DNA of 64,000 nt, from assembly GCF_022513565.1 (NCBI RefSeq), contig NZ_JAKWBE010000009.1, positions 217,169 through 281,168 on the forward strand, in the 5' to 3' direction. The DNA is from Streptomyces gilvus (GTDB taxonomy: Bacteria > Actinomycetota > Actinomycetes > Streptomycetales > Streptomycetaceae). Position 1 is the first letter of the stretch; each line of letters begins with the position of its first letter. The notes under the pieces were generated by a model. That model did no database searches and was not told where the DNA came from. It saw only the letters and a program-made list of their open reading frames with translations. The position numbers and the translations under genes are program-made. Below, one piece after another: positions 24,014 to 30,388 of this stretch.

Positions 24014-25297
24014 TCAGCGCGGGGGTCTCGCCGGCCGCTGGTAGTGGTCGGCGACCACCCGTGCCATCGCCCCGATCCGGTCCGTCGCCACGTCGTTCGC
24101 GGCGAAGAAGGCGTGTCCCCCAACCTGTGGGTACCGCGCGGCCAGGGTGAGGTGCCGGGACAGCTCGGCGGGGTCCTGCCAGGCGGCGGGCTGGGCCGGG
24201 TCACCGGCCTTGTAGAGCGCCTCGCCGATGTACAGCTGTGTCGGCGTGCCCTTGGCCACCTCCGCCCACCAGGGCACGAGCGTGGCGTAGTCGGCGGCGG
24301 CGAAGCCGATGTTCCAGTAGATCTGCGGGCAGATGTAGTCGATCCAGTGCTCGCGCACCCACTTGCGGGTGTCCGCGTGCAGATCGTCGTACGTCTGGAC
24401 GCCCGCCCTGGTGTCCGACCCGAGCGGGTCGGTGGCGGAGTTGCGCCACACGCCGAACGGGCTGATGCCGAACTGGGTGCCGGGCCGGGTCCGCCTGATC
24501 CTGGCCGCCGTCTCGCGCACCAGCTTGTCGATGTTGTCCCGGCGCCAGGCGGCCCGGTCGGAGAAGGCGCCGCCGTAACGGTCGTAGGCCTCGTCGTCGT
24601 CGAAGGTCTGGCCGGCCACCGGGTAGGGGTAGAAGTAGTCGTCGAAGTGCACGGCGTCGACCGGGTACTTCCGCACCGCGTCGAGGATCGCGTCCTCCAC
24701 GAAGGCCCGCACCCGGGGCAGTCCGGGGTTGTAGTACATCTTCCCGCCGTAGGTCACCACCCAGTCCGGGTGCCTGCGCGCGGGGTGGGAGGCGACGAGC
24801 TTCGTCGGGTCCGTGTGGTTGGCGATCCGGTACGGGTTGAACCAGGCGTGCAGTTCCAGTCCGCGGGCGTGCGCCTCCTTCACCGCCGTGCCCAGCGGGT
24901 CCCAGCCCGGTGCCTGGCCCTGCGTGCCGGTGAGGACGTTCGACCAGGGTTCGTACGGCGAGGGCCACAGCGCGTCGGCCGTCGGACGGACCTGGAAGAT
25001 CACGGCGTTGAGGCGGTCCTTGACGGCCTGGTCGAGGATCGCGGTCAGCTCGGCCTTCTGCCGGTCCACGGGCAGCCCCGGCTCGGACGGCCAGTCCCGG
25101 TTGGTCACGGTCGCCACCCACACGCCCCGGAACTGACGCGACGCCTTGCGCCGGCCCGAGTCGTCCGAGTCGTCCGAGGTGCCCGAGCCGCCCGCCATCG
25201 CCGCACCGGCCGCCATCGCGCCACCCCCCGCCACGAGTGCCGACAGGGCCGTCACCGCGAACGCCCGCCGCGACAGCCGAGTCCTCCGGTGCAGCAT
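24014..25297 (-). CDS. Tat-exported glycosyl-hydrolase-like protein (GHL10/DUF187)
   Basis: The 427-residue protein has a twin-arginine signal LSRRAFAVTA followed by an Ala-rich hydrophobic stretch (about 15-35). The mature domain starts with RQFRGVWVATVTNRDWPS. It continues with VIFQVRPTADALWPS, HAWFNPYRIANHTD, VDAVHFDDYFYPYPV, FGISPFGVWRN and YICPQIYWNIGF, the TIM-barrel landmarks of the GHL10 family. Acidic residues in HFDDYFYPY are candidate catalytic ones. Its substrate, possibly a cell-wall or envelope glycan, is unknown. Confidence 0.88.
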   Translation of the reverse strand: MLHRRTRLSRRAFAVTALSALVAGGGAMAAGAAMAGGSGTSDDSDDSGRRKASRQFRGVWVATVTNRDWPSEPGLPVDRQKAELTAILDQAVKDRLNAVIFQVRPTADALWPSPYEPWSNVLTGTQGQAPGWDPLGTAVKEAHARGLELHAWFNPYRIANHTDPTKLVASHPARRHPDWVVTYGGKMYYNPGLPRVRAFVEDAILDAVRKYPVDAVHFDDYFYPYPVAGQTFDDDEAYDRYGGAFSDRAAWRRDNIDKLVRETAARIRRTRPGTQFGISPFGVWRNSATDPLGSDTRAGVQTYDDLHADTRKWVREHWIDYICPQIYWNIGFAAADYATLVPWWAEVAKGTPTQLYIGEALYKAGDPAQPAAWQDPAELSRHLTLAARYPQVGGHAFFAANDVATDRIGAMARVVADHYQRPARPPR

Positions 25298-25484
25298 TCC
25301 CCTACCTCCCGATGCCCAAGTGCCTGTCCGGGCGCGATTCTCGACCCGGGCCGTGTCCCGCGTCAGACTGCCACGCGGGACCCGAACGATCGATCAACGA
25401 TCGCCGGAGGTAACGTGCAGGTTCGGAGCAGGAACCGGACCACGGGGAGACCCGCCGGATTCGTACACCAGCGAAGGGGACGAT

Positions 25485-26345
25485 GTGAGCGACATCGAGC
25501 GCGTCGGAGTGGTCGGCTGCGGCCAGATGGGAGCGGGCATCGCCGAGGTGTGCGCCCGGGCCGGACTGGATGTGAAGGTCGCCGAGACCACGGGTGAGGC
25601 CCTGGAGATCGGCCGGACCCGGCTGTTCAACTCCCTGTCCAAGGCGGCCGAGCGCGGCAAGATCACCGAGGAGGAGCTGGCGACGACCCAGGCGCGGCTC
25701 AGCTTCACCACCGACCTCGGCGAGCTTGCCGACCGGGATCTGGTGATCGAGGCCGTCGTGGAGAACGAGCAGGTGAAGACGGAGATCTTCCAGGTGCTCG
25801 ACCAGGTGATGACCCGGCCCGACGCGATTCTGGCCTCCAACACCTCCTCCATCCCGCTGGTGAAGCTGGCGGTCGCCACCTCGCGGCCGGACCAGATCGT
25901 CGGCATCCACTTCTTCAACCCCGCGCCGGTGCAGAAGCTCGTCGAGCTGATCCCGGCGCTCACCACGTCCGAGGGCACGCTCAGCCGCGCCCAGGCCTTC
26001 GCCGAGAAGGTCCTCGGCAAGCACGCGATCCGTGCCCAGGACCGTTCCGGTTTCGTGGTCAACGCGCTGCTCGTGCCGTATCTGCTCTCCGCGATCCGGA
26101 TGTTCGAGTCGGGCATCGCGGGCCGCGAGGACATCGACAACGGCATGGAGATGGGCTGCGCCCACCCGATGGGCCCGCTGAAGCTGTCCGACCTGATCGG
26201 CCTGGACACCATCGTCTCCATCGCCAACTCGATGTACGAGGAGTACAAGGAGCCGCTGTACGCCGCTCCCCCGCTGCTGCAGCGCATGGTCGACGCGGGC
26301 CGGCTCGGCCGCAAGACCGGCTCGGGGTTCTACACCTACGGCTGA
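25485..26345 (+). CDS. hbdA: 3-hydroxybutyryl-CoA dehydrogenase
   Basis: The 286-residue protein oxidises 3-hydroxybutyryl-CoA to acetoacetyl-CoA with NAD(P). The N-terminal Rossmann domain has VGVVGCGQMGAGIAEVCARA; VIEAVVEN and ASNTSSIP follow. The catalytic His is in IVGIHFFNPAPVQKLVE, and the C-terminal domain has DRSGFVVNALLVPYLLSAIR. The GTG at 25485 (SDIERVGVV) follows AAGGGGA; the open frame upstream lacks homology. A strong hairpin terminator follows the stop. It may serve butyrate/ethylmalonyl-CoA metabolism. Confidence 0.93.
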   Translation: MSDIERVGVVGCGQMGAGIAEVCARAGLDVKVAETTGEALEIGRTRLFNSLSKAAERGKITEEELATTQARLSFTTDLGELADRDLVIEAVVENEQVKTEIFQVLDQVMTRPDAILASNTSSIPLVKLAVATSRPDQIVGIHFFNPAPVQKLVELIPALTTSEGTLSRAQAFAEKVLGKHAIRAQDRSGFVVNALLVPYLLSAIRMFESGIAGREDIDNGMEMGCAHPMGPLKLSDLIGLDTIVSIANSMYEEYKEPLYAAPPLLQRMVDAGRLGRKTGSGFYTYG

Positions 26346-26407
26346 CGACCGCCCGCCCGGTGCACAGTGCCCGCTCCAGGGTGCTGCTCACACAGTGCGA
26401 CGAACAG

Positions 26408-26437
26408 GGGCCCGGCACTCTTCGGAGTGCCGGGCCC
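26408..26437. terminator. Strong hairpin after the 3-hydroxybutyryl-CoA dehydrogenase gene
   Basis: A perfect 13-bp stem (GGGCCCGGCACTC with its complement) closes on a TTCG tetraloop. There is no long U tract, which is normal for Streptomyces terminators. Confidence 0.8.
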
Positions 26438-26445
26438 ACGCCGTT

Positions 26446-26458
26446 CACACGCCGTGTG
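26446..26458. promoter_or_regulatory. Inverted repeat CACACG-C-CGTGTG upstream of the 26570 gene
   Basis: The arms are 6 bp with a 1-bp spacer. A related TTCACAC dyad occurs at 28838-28854 before the TPR regulator gene. The two share the CACAC core, so one regulator could bind both. Confidence 0.35.
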
Positions 26459-26569
26459 CGCCCCGGGCCCGCATATGCCGACCGCACACTCTCCCCACCT
26501 GCCCACCAGGCGAGTTGACTCGTCGTGCGCATGCAACTGATGAGAGACGAGCAAGGAAAGGAGCGGTTC

Positions 26570-26827
26570 GTGACCGCCGACCCCGAGCATTTGGTCGTCC
26601 AGACAGAACTCGCAGAGTTACGACGCCGCCTCGACGTGGCGTACGCGCGTGTCGAGGGCGGACTGGCCCTGCTCACCCATCGCACCGAGGAGACCTCCAA
26701 GGAACTGGACGAGCTGAACACCCGGCTCGTCACCCTGGAACACGCCCGCTGGCCGCTGCCCTCGATCGCGGCCGTCACGGCGGTGGGGGCCCTCGTCGTG
26801 GCGGTCTGGCAGGCACTGGGGCGCTGA
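26570..26827 (+). CDS. Small coiled-coil protein with a C-terminal membrane anchor; contains a TTA codon
   Basis: The 85-residue protein is predicted helical and heptad-like from about 9-58 (QTELAELRRRLDVAYARVEG and EETSKELDELNTRLVTLEH). A single C-terminal transmembrane helix (SIAAVTAVGALVVAVWQAL) makes it a tail-anchored protein. GTG 26570 has AAAGGAG six bases upstream; ATG codons at 26531 and 26540 lack a site. Leu17 is encoded by TTA (26618-26620), the codon read only by the bldA tRNA in Streptomyces, so expression is probably tied to development. The function is unknown. The stop lies 3 bases from the convergent NUDIX stop. Confidence 0.7.
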   Translation: MTADPEHLVVQTELAELRRRLDVAYARVEGGLALLTHRTEETSKELDELNTRLVTLEHARWPLPSIAAVTAVGALVVAVWQALGR

Positions 26828-26830
26828 CCG

Positions 26831-27376
26831 TCAGCGCACGGTGTCCTGCCCGAGCCTGAGGTGGTGCAGGAGCAGTAACGCGGCCGCCATGTTGGCGGCC
26901 GGGACCTCACCGCGGGCGACCATGTCCGGCACCACCTTCAGGGAGACCCACTCCCGGCGGTCCGACTCGAAGTCGTCCACCGGGTGTCCGATGTACTCGC
27001 CCTCGTCCGACCAGTAGATGTGGTGCCGGGCGTCGGTGAGTCCGTTGGACGGTTCCACGGTCATGAGGTGGCGCAGGGGTCCCGGCCGCCAGCCGGTCTC
27101 CTCCTCCAGTTCCCTGGCGGCCGCGCGGGCGATGTCCTCTCCGTCCTCCACGACGCCCGCGGCGAGTTCCCAGCCCCAGCTGTCGGTGATGAAGCGATGG
27201 CGCCACAGCAGAAGGACCTCGTTGGCCTCGTTGACCACGGTCGCCACGGCCACCGGCCGCAGCCGTATCAGGAAGTGGTCGAGATGCCGGCCGTCCGGCA
27301 GCGCGACATCCGCGAGGTTGACGCTGAACCAGCGGTTTGAGTACACAGTTTGTTCGTTCTGTTTCGTCCACTGCAC
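26831..27376 (-). CDS. NUDIX hydrolase, with a TTA codon
   Basis: The 181-residue protein has a full NUDIX box, G-x5-E-x7-REL-x-EE-x-G, as GVVEDGEDIARAAAREL and EEETGW (residues 74-96). The N-terminal part (VYSNRWFSVNLADVALPDG) is typical of the ADP-ribose pyrophosphatase branch, which hydrolyses nucleoside diphosphate-X compounds. The GTG at 27376 (QWTKQNEQ) follows GGAAGGTGG; the longer open frame is the TPR gene's other frame. Leu167 is TTA (26876-26878), so full-length product may need bldA tRNA. The cut would remove only the last 15 residues. Confidence 0.85.
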   Translation of the reverse strand: MQWTKQNEQTVYSNRWFSVNLADVALPDGRHLDHFLIRLRPVAVATVVNEANEVLLLWRHRFITDSWGWELAAGVVEDGEDIARAAARELEEETGWRPGPLRHLMTVEPSNGLTDARHHIYWSDEGEYIGHPVDDFESDRREWVSLKVVPDMVARGEVPAANMAAALLLLHHLRLGQDTVR

Positions 27377-27450
27377 GGTTCTGCCACCTTCCGTCGAGTA
27401 AGTGGCAATATCGCAGCAGGGACTGTGGGATGGCGGTGCTGGGAACCGGC

Positions 27451-28791
27451 CTAGAGCGGCACGCGCAGCGCACCGTCGATGAGTTCGGCGGCCTCGGCGG
27501 TGCCCGCGCATCCGCTGCGCACCAGGTGTTCGCGGACCGCCCGGAGTCTGTCGCGCAGCCGCTGCGACTCCATTCCGCGCGCCTGCTCGGCCATCTGCAC
27601 GGCGGTGGCCACCGCCTTGTCGGCGTTGCCCCGGCGCAGTTCGATCGTGCTGAGCATGGCGAGCCGGTGCACCCGGCCGCGGTCGTGCGCCGGGTTGTCC
27701 ACGGCGGCCGCCGCGTGCTCCCCCGCCGCCACGAGTTCGCCGAGGCTGAGCAGCGCCTCCGCCACCTGGACGTTGACCAGCCCCGGCTGGACATAGCCGG
27801 TCTCGTCGGGCTCGTACCCCCGCCGGATGCGTTCGGCGGCCTGCTCCGCACGCCGGATACAGGACAGCGCGCTCGTACCGTCGCCGAGGTGCGCGTACGC
27901 CTTGGCCTGCATCGCGTACAGGTCGGAGGCGAGCGCCGGGGTGATGTGCTTGCCGGCGGCGCGCAGCGCGGCCTCCGCGAAGGCGACCGCCTGCCGGTAC
28001 TCCCGCATGAACAGGGCCTGGTTGACCAGCAGCGCGATCACATAGGCGCCCAGTCCCCGGTCGCCGCTGGCCTTCGCCAGTCGCAGGGCCTGGTGGAAGT
28101 AGCGCTGGGCGAGCCCGTGCGCGTCCGAGTCGTACGCGCAGATGCCCGCGATCGCCACCAACCCGCCCGTGGCCCGGTGCAGTTGACGGCCCGTGGCGTC
28201 GGTGTAGCTGCCCCGCAGCAGCGGCGCGGCCTCGGCGTTCAGGAAGCCGACGATCCGGGTCCGGGTCGCGATGCCGCCCGCCTTGCGGTACATCTGCTCG
28301 TAGTGCGTGCGGGCGGCCCGCAGCATCTCCAGGTCGGCGGGAGTGACCCGGTGCCGCCCTCCCCGCGAGACGTCGACGTCCTCGGGCGGGTTCTCCCACT
28401 CCCACACGGGCATGACCGCGGGCGTGCCGGTCACCGCGGGGGCGCCCAGGATGTGCGGGCGCTGCTGCTCGTCGCAACGCCACAGCGCGGTGGCCCGCTC
28501 GACGAAGCCGGACAGCGAGGTGGCGTGCGGGGTGGAGGGCTCACCGGGGACGCCGAGACCGATGTCGTCGAGGGTGACCGGGCGGTGCAGCCGCCCGGCG
28601 AGCACCTCACAGATCAGGTCGGGCACCTGTCCCCGGGGCCGCTGCCCCTTCAACCACCGGGCCACAGCCGTGTGTTCGTACCGCAGCGCGAGACCGCGCG
28701 CCCGCCCCGCCTGATTGACGTGTGCCGCCAGCCCCGCGTGCGAGATCCCCGCCTCGTCCAGGATCGCGTCGAGCAGAGTGTTGGGCTGCAT
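27451..28791 (-). CDS. Helix-turn-helix regulator with a TPR-type C-terminal domain
   Basis: The 446-residue protein has an N-terminal segment, NTLLDAILDEAGISHAGLAA then ALRYEHTAVARWLKGQRPRG, that looks like an XRE-type DNA-binding domain. The rest is a helical repeat array with TPR-like units such as GLAQRYFHQALRLAKASGDRG and REYRQAVAFAEAALRAAGKH. Proteins of this type regulate development or secondary metabolism in Streptomyces, but I do not assign a named gene. The ATG at 28791 begins MQPNTLLDAI; the upstream in-frame stretch lacks homology. A dyad 47 bases upstream may be its own operator. Confidence 0.75.
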   Translation of the reverse strand: MQPNTLLDAILDEAGISHAGLAAHVNQAGRARGLALRYEHTAVARWLKGQRPRGQVPDLICEVLAGRLHRPVTLDDIGLGVPGEPSTPHATSLSGFVERATALWRCDEQQRPHILGAPAVTGTPAVMPVWEWENPPEDVDVSRGGRHRVTPADLEMLRAARTHYEQMYRKAGGIATRTRIVGFLNAEAAPLLRGSYTDATGRQLHRATGGLVAIAGICAYDSDAHGLAQRYFHQALRLAKASGDRGLGAYVIALLVNQALFMREYRQAVAFAEAALRAAGKHITPALASDLYAMQAKAYAHLGDGTSALSCIRRAEQAAERIRRGYEPDETGYVQPGLVNVQVAEALLSLGELVAAGEHAAAAVDNPAHDRGRVHRLAMLSTIELRRGNADKAVATAVQMAEQARGMESQRLRDRLRAVREHLVRSGCAGTAEAAELIDGALRVPL

Positions 28792-28837
28792 GGATGCCCC
28801 CCGGGAGCCTCGGTGCGGACAGAGTAGTGCGAACGGC

Positions 28838-28854
28838 TTCACACGGGGTGTGAA
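28838..28854. promoter_or_regulatory. Inverted repeat TTCACAC-GGG-GTGTGAA upstream of the TPR regulator
   Basis: The arms are a perfect 7 bp with a 3-bp spacer, 47 bases from the ATG at 28791. Autoregulation by the TPR regulator is the simplest reading. I see no gene in 28855-29067. Confidence 0.5.
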
Positions 28855-29067
28855 CGGAGTACAGGAATCCGCAGCGTGCGCGCACTGTCGCGGAGAGTTT
28901 CCAGCCGGTTGACTGAATTGCCTCGCAAGAGGCCGGCCGGGCCGCCGGCTCCCCCTCGTACAGTGCGGCGGCCCGAATCCATGCCGTCCGCCCGGCTGCC
29001 TGCCCGACACTCCGTGGCGGGGCGGACGGCCTGCCGGCGGCACGCTGCGCTGCAAGACGCCGTTCAG

Positions 29068-30171
29068 CTACAGGTGGTTGGTCGGCTGCGGGTGCGTCGT
29101 GGCTGGTCGCGCCCGCGCGGCGGAGCCGCTGATGTCATCGCCCCGCGCCCCTTTGGGGCGTAGAGGCTGACGATCGTTTGTCAGTACGAGAAGTGCCACG
29201 TCGTCCGTCGGTGTACCTGCCGTGTGCCGGAGCAACGCGGTGAAGACGGAGCCGAGGACCGCCTGCGGAGCAGCCGCATGGGTATCCCGTGCGCACTGGG
29301 CCAGGACCTCGCCCAACGGAAAGAACCGGCCGCGGCTGTCGCGGGCGTCCTCCGCGCCGTCCGTGTGGAGGAACAGGGTCTCGCCGGGCAGCAGGTGACC
29401 GCGGTGTTCCGTGTCCAGTTCGGGCGGAAGGGGGAAGGGCCCGAGCGGAGGGAGGGGGTCCGCGCGGGCCAGGGGCTCGACGCGGGTTCCACTCAGCCGA
29501 TACGGCCACGGGTGACCGCAGTTGAGGACACGCAGCTCGCCGTCCTGCCGGATCTCCAGGAGCAGTACGGTGACGAACTCCTCGGCGACCGGATAGTCGG
29601 GCTCGGCCCCGGCCGAGGGGTGCTCGGCACGGGCGCGCTCTCTCAAGTGCCGTGCCAGCGCCCGCTCCAGTCTGCGCAGCACGCCCCCGAGCTCCGGCTC
29701 GTCGTGCACGGCCTCCCGGAAGCTGCCGAGGACGGCGGCGGCCGTGGCGATGGCGCCGATACCGTGCCCGCGCACGTCGCCCATCACGACCCGGACGCCG
29801 TGCTCGGTGGCGATGACCTCGTACAGGTCACCGCCGATGGCCACGCCCCGGTCGGCGGAGAGCTGGGCGGCGGCCACGTTCAGCCCCTCCACCCGCGGTG
29901 GCAGCGGGCGCAGCAGCACGCTCTGGGCGGCGCCCGCGACCTTGCGCGCCTCCCTCAACTCGCGCAGCAGCGCGTGCCGTACATGGAGGACGAGCCCGGT
30001 GCCGACGGCGAAGAAGACGGCGCTGCCCACGATGCGCGCGCCCAGCCCGTTCTGCTGGGCGACCGGGCAGGCCAGCTTGTAGGTGGCGGCCGCGCCGCCC
30101 CACGCCAGGGGCAGCCCCAACGCGAGCAAGCGCTTGCGGAAAAGGGAAGCCCCAGCCCTGATGCGAATCAT
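29068..30171 (-). CDS. Membrane PP2C-type (SpoIIE) serine/threonine phosphatase
   Basis: The protein has 367 residues from ATG 30171. Two transmembrane helices lie near the start (LLALGLPLAWGGAAATYKLA and IVGSAVFFAVGTGLVLHV), then a linker. The phosphatase domain has metal-binding motifs GVAIGGDLYEVI, VVMGDVRGHGIGA, LNCGHPWPY, LFLHTDGAEDARD and TDDVALLVL. An upstream start (30270) would run through the pheST terminator hairpin, so it is rejected; GGGGGG precedes 30171 by 8 bases. The last ~30 residues come from a dispersed repeat. It probably dephosphorylates an anti-anti-sigma factor, not seen nearby. Confidence 0.85.
   Translation of the reverse strand: MIRIRAGASLFRKRLLALGLPLAWGGAAATYKLACPVAQQNGLGARIVGSAVFFAVGTGLVLHVRHALLRELREARKVAGAAQSVLLRPLPPRVEGLNVAAAQLSADRGVAIGGDLYEVIATEHGVRVVMGDVRGHGIGAIATAAAVLGSFREAVHDEPELGGVLRRLERALARHLRERARAEHPSAGAEPDYPVAEEFVTVLLLEIRQDGELRVLNCGHPWPYRLSGTRVEPLARADPLPPLGPFPLPPELDTEHRGHLLPGETLFLHTDGAEDARDSRGRFFPLGEVLAQCARDTHAAAPQAVLGSVFTALLRHTAGTPTDDVALLVLTNDRQPLRPKGARGDDISGSAARARPATTHPQPTNHL
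29076..29160 (-). repeat. Dispersed Streptomyces intergenic repeat, copy 2, forming the phosphatase C-terminus
   Basis: On the minus strand it runs AAGGGGCGCGGGGCGATG, then a GCGGCTCCGCCGC hairpin, then GCGACCAGCCACGACGCACC and ends CCGCAGCCG. It has the same start, hairpin and end as 10605-10690. It supplies the coding end and stop of the SpoIIE-type gene. Confidence 0.6.
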
Positions 30172-30208
30172 GCCGATGGCCCCCCATACAGGCCCCGAAA
30201 GCACAGCC

Positions 30209-30232
30209 GGACCGGCCTCGAAAGGCCGGTCC
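30209..30232 (-). terminator. pheS-pheT transcription terminator
   Basis: The arms GGACCGGCCT and AGGCCGGTCC form a perfect 10-bp stem. On the minus-strand RNA the loop is UUCG, a very stable tetraloop. It lies 157-180 bases downstream of the pheT stop and before the phosphatase start. Confidence 0.8.
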
Positions 30233-30388
30233 GATTCTGTCGACCGCATGGCCCGCCAAGCCTGGATCACCCAGAACTATCACCCAAATGAGTGACTACC
30301 CGTCAGAGCCCCGCATTTATGCACGTAGGGGGCATATGCACCGGGAATACCAGGATCCGTGGCGGGCCATGGTGGCCGGCTGTGGTGG

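Noticed and set aside
26831..28483. Apparent fusion of a NUDIX hydrolase to an upstream 370-residue domain
   Set aside because: The upstream part is the TPR regulator gene read in another frame. The NUDIX gene has its own GTG and ribosome-binding site at 27376.
29224..30291. Plus-strand 355-codon frame opposite the SpoIIE-type phosphatase
   Set aside because: It is the antisense of a motif-complete phosphatase.
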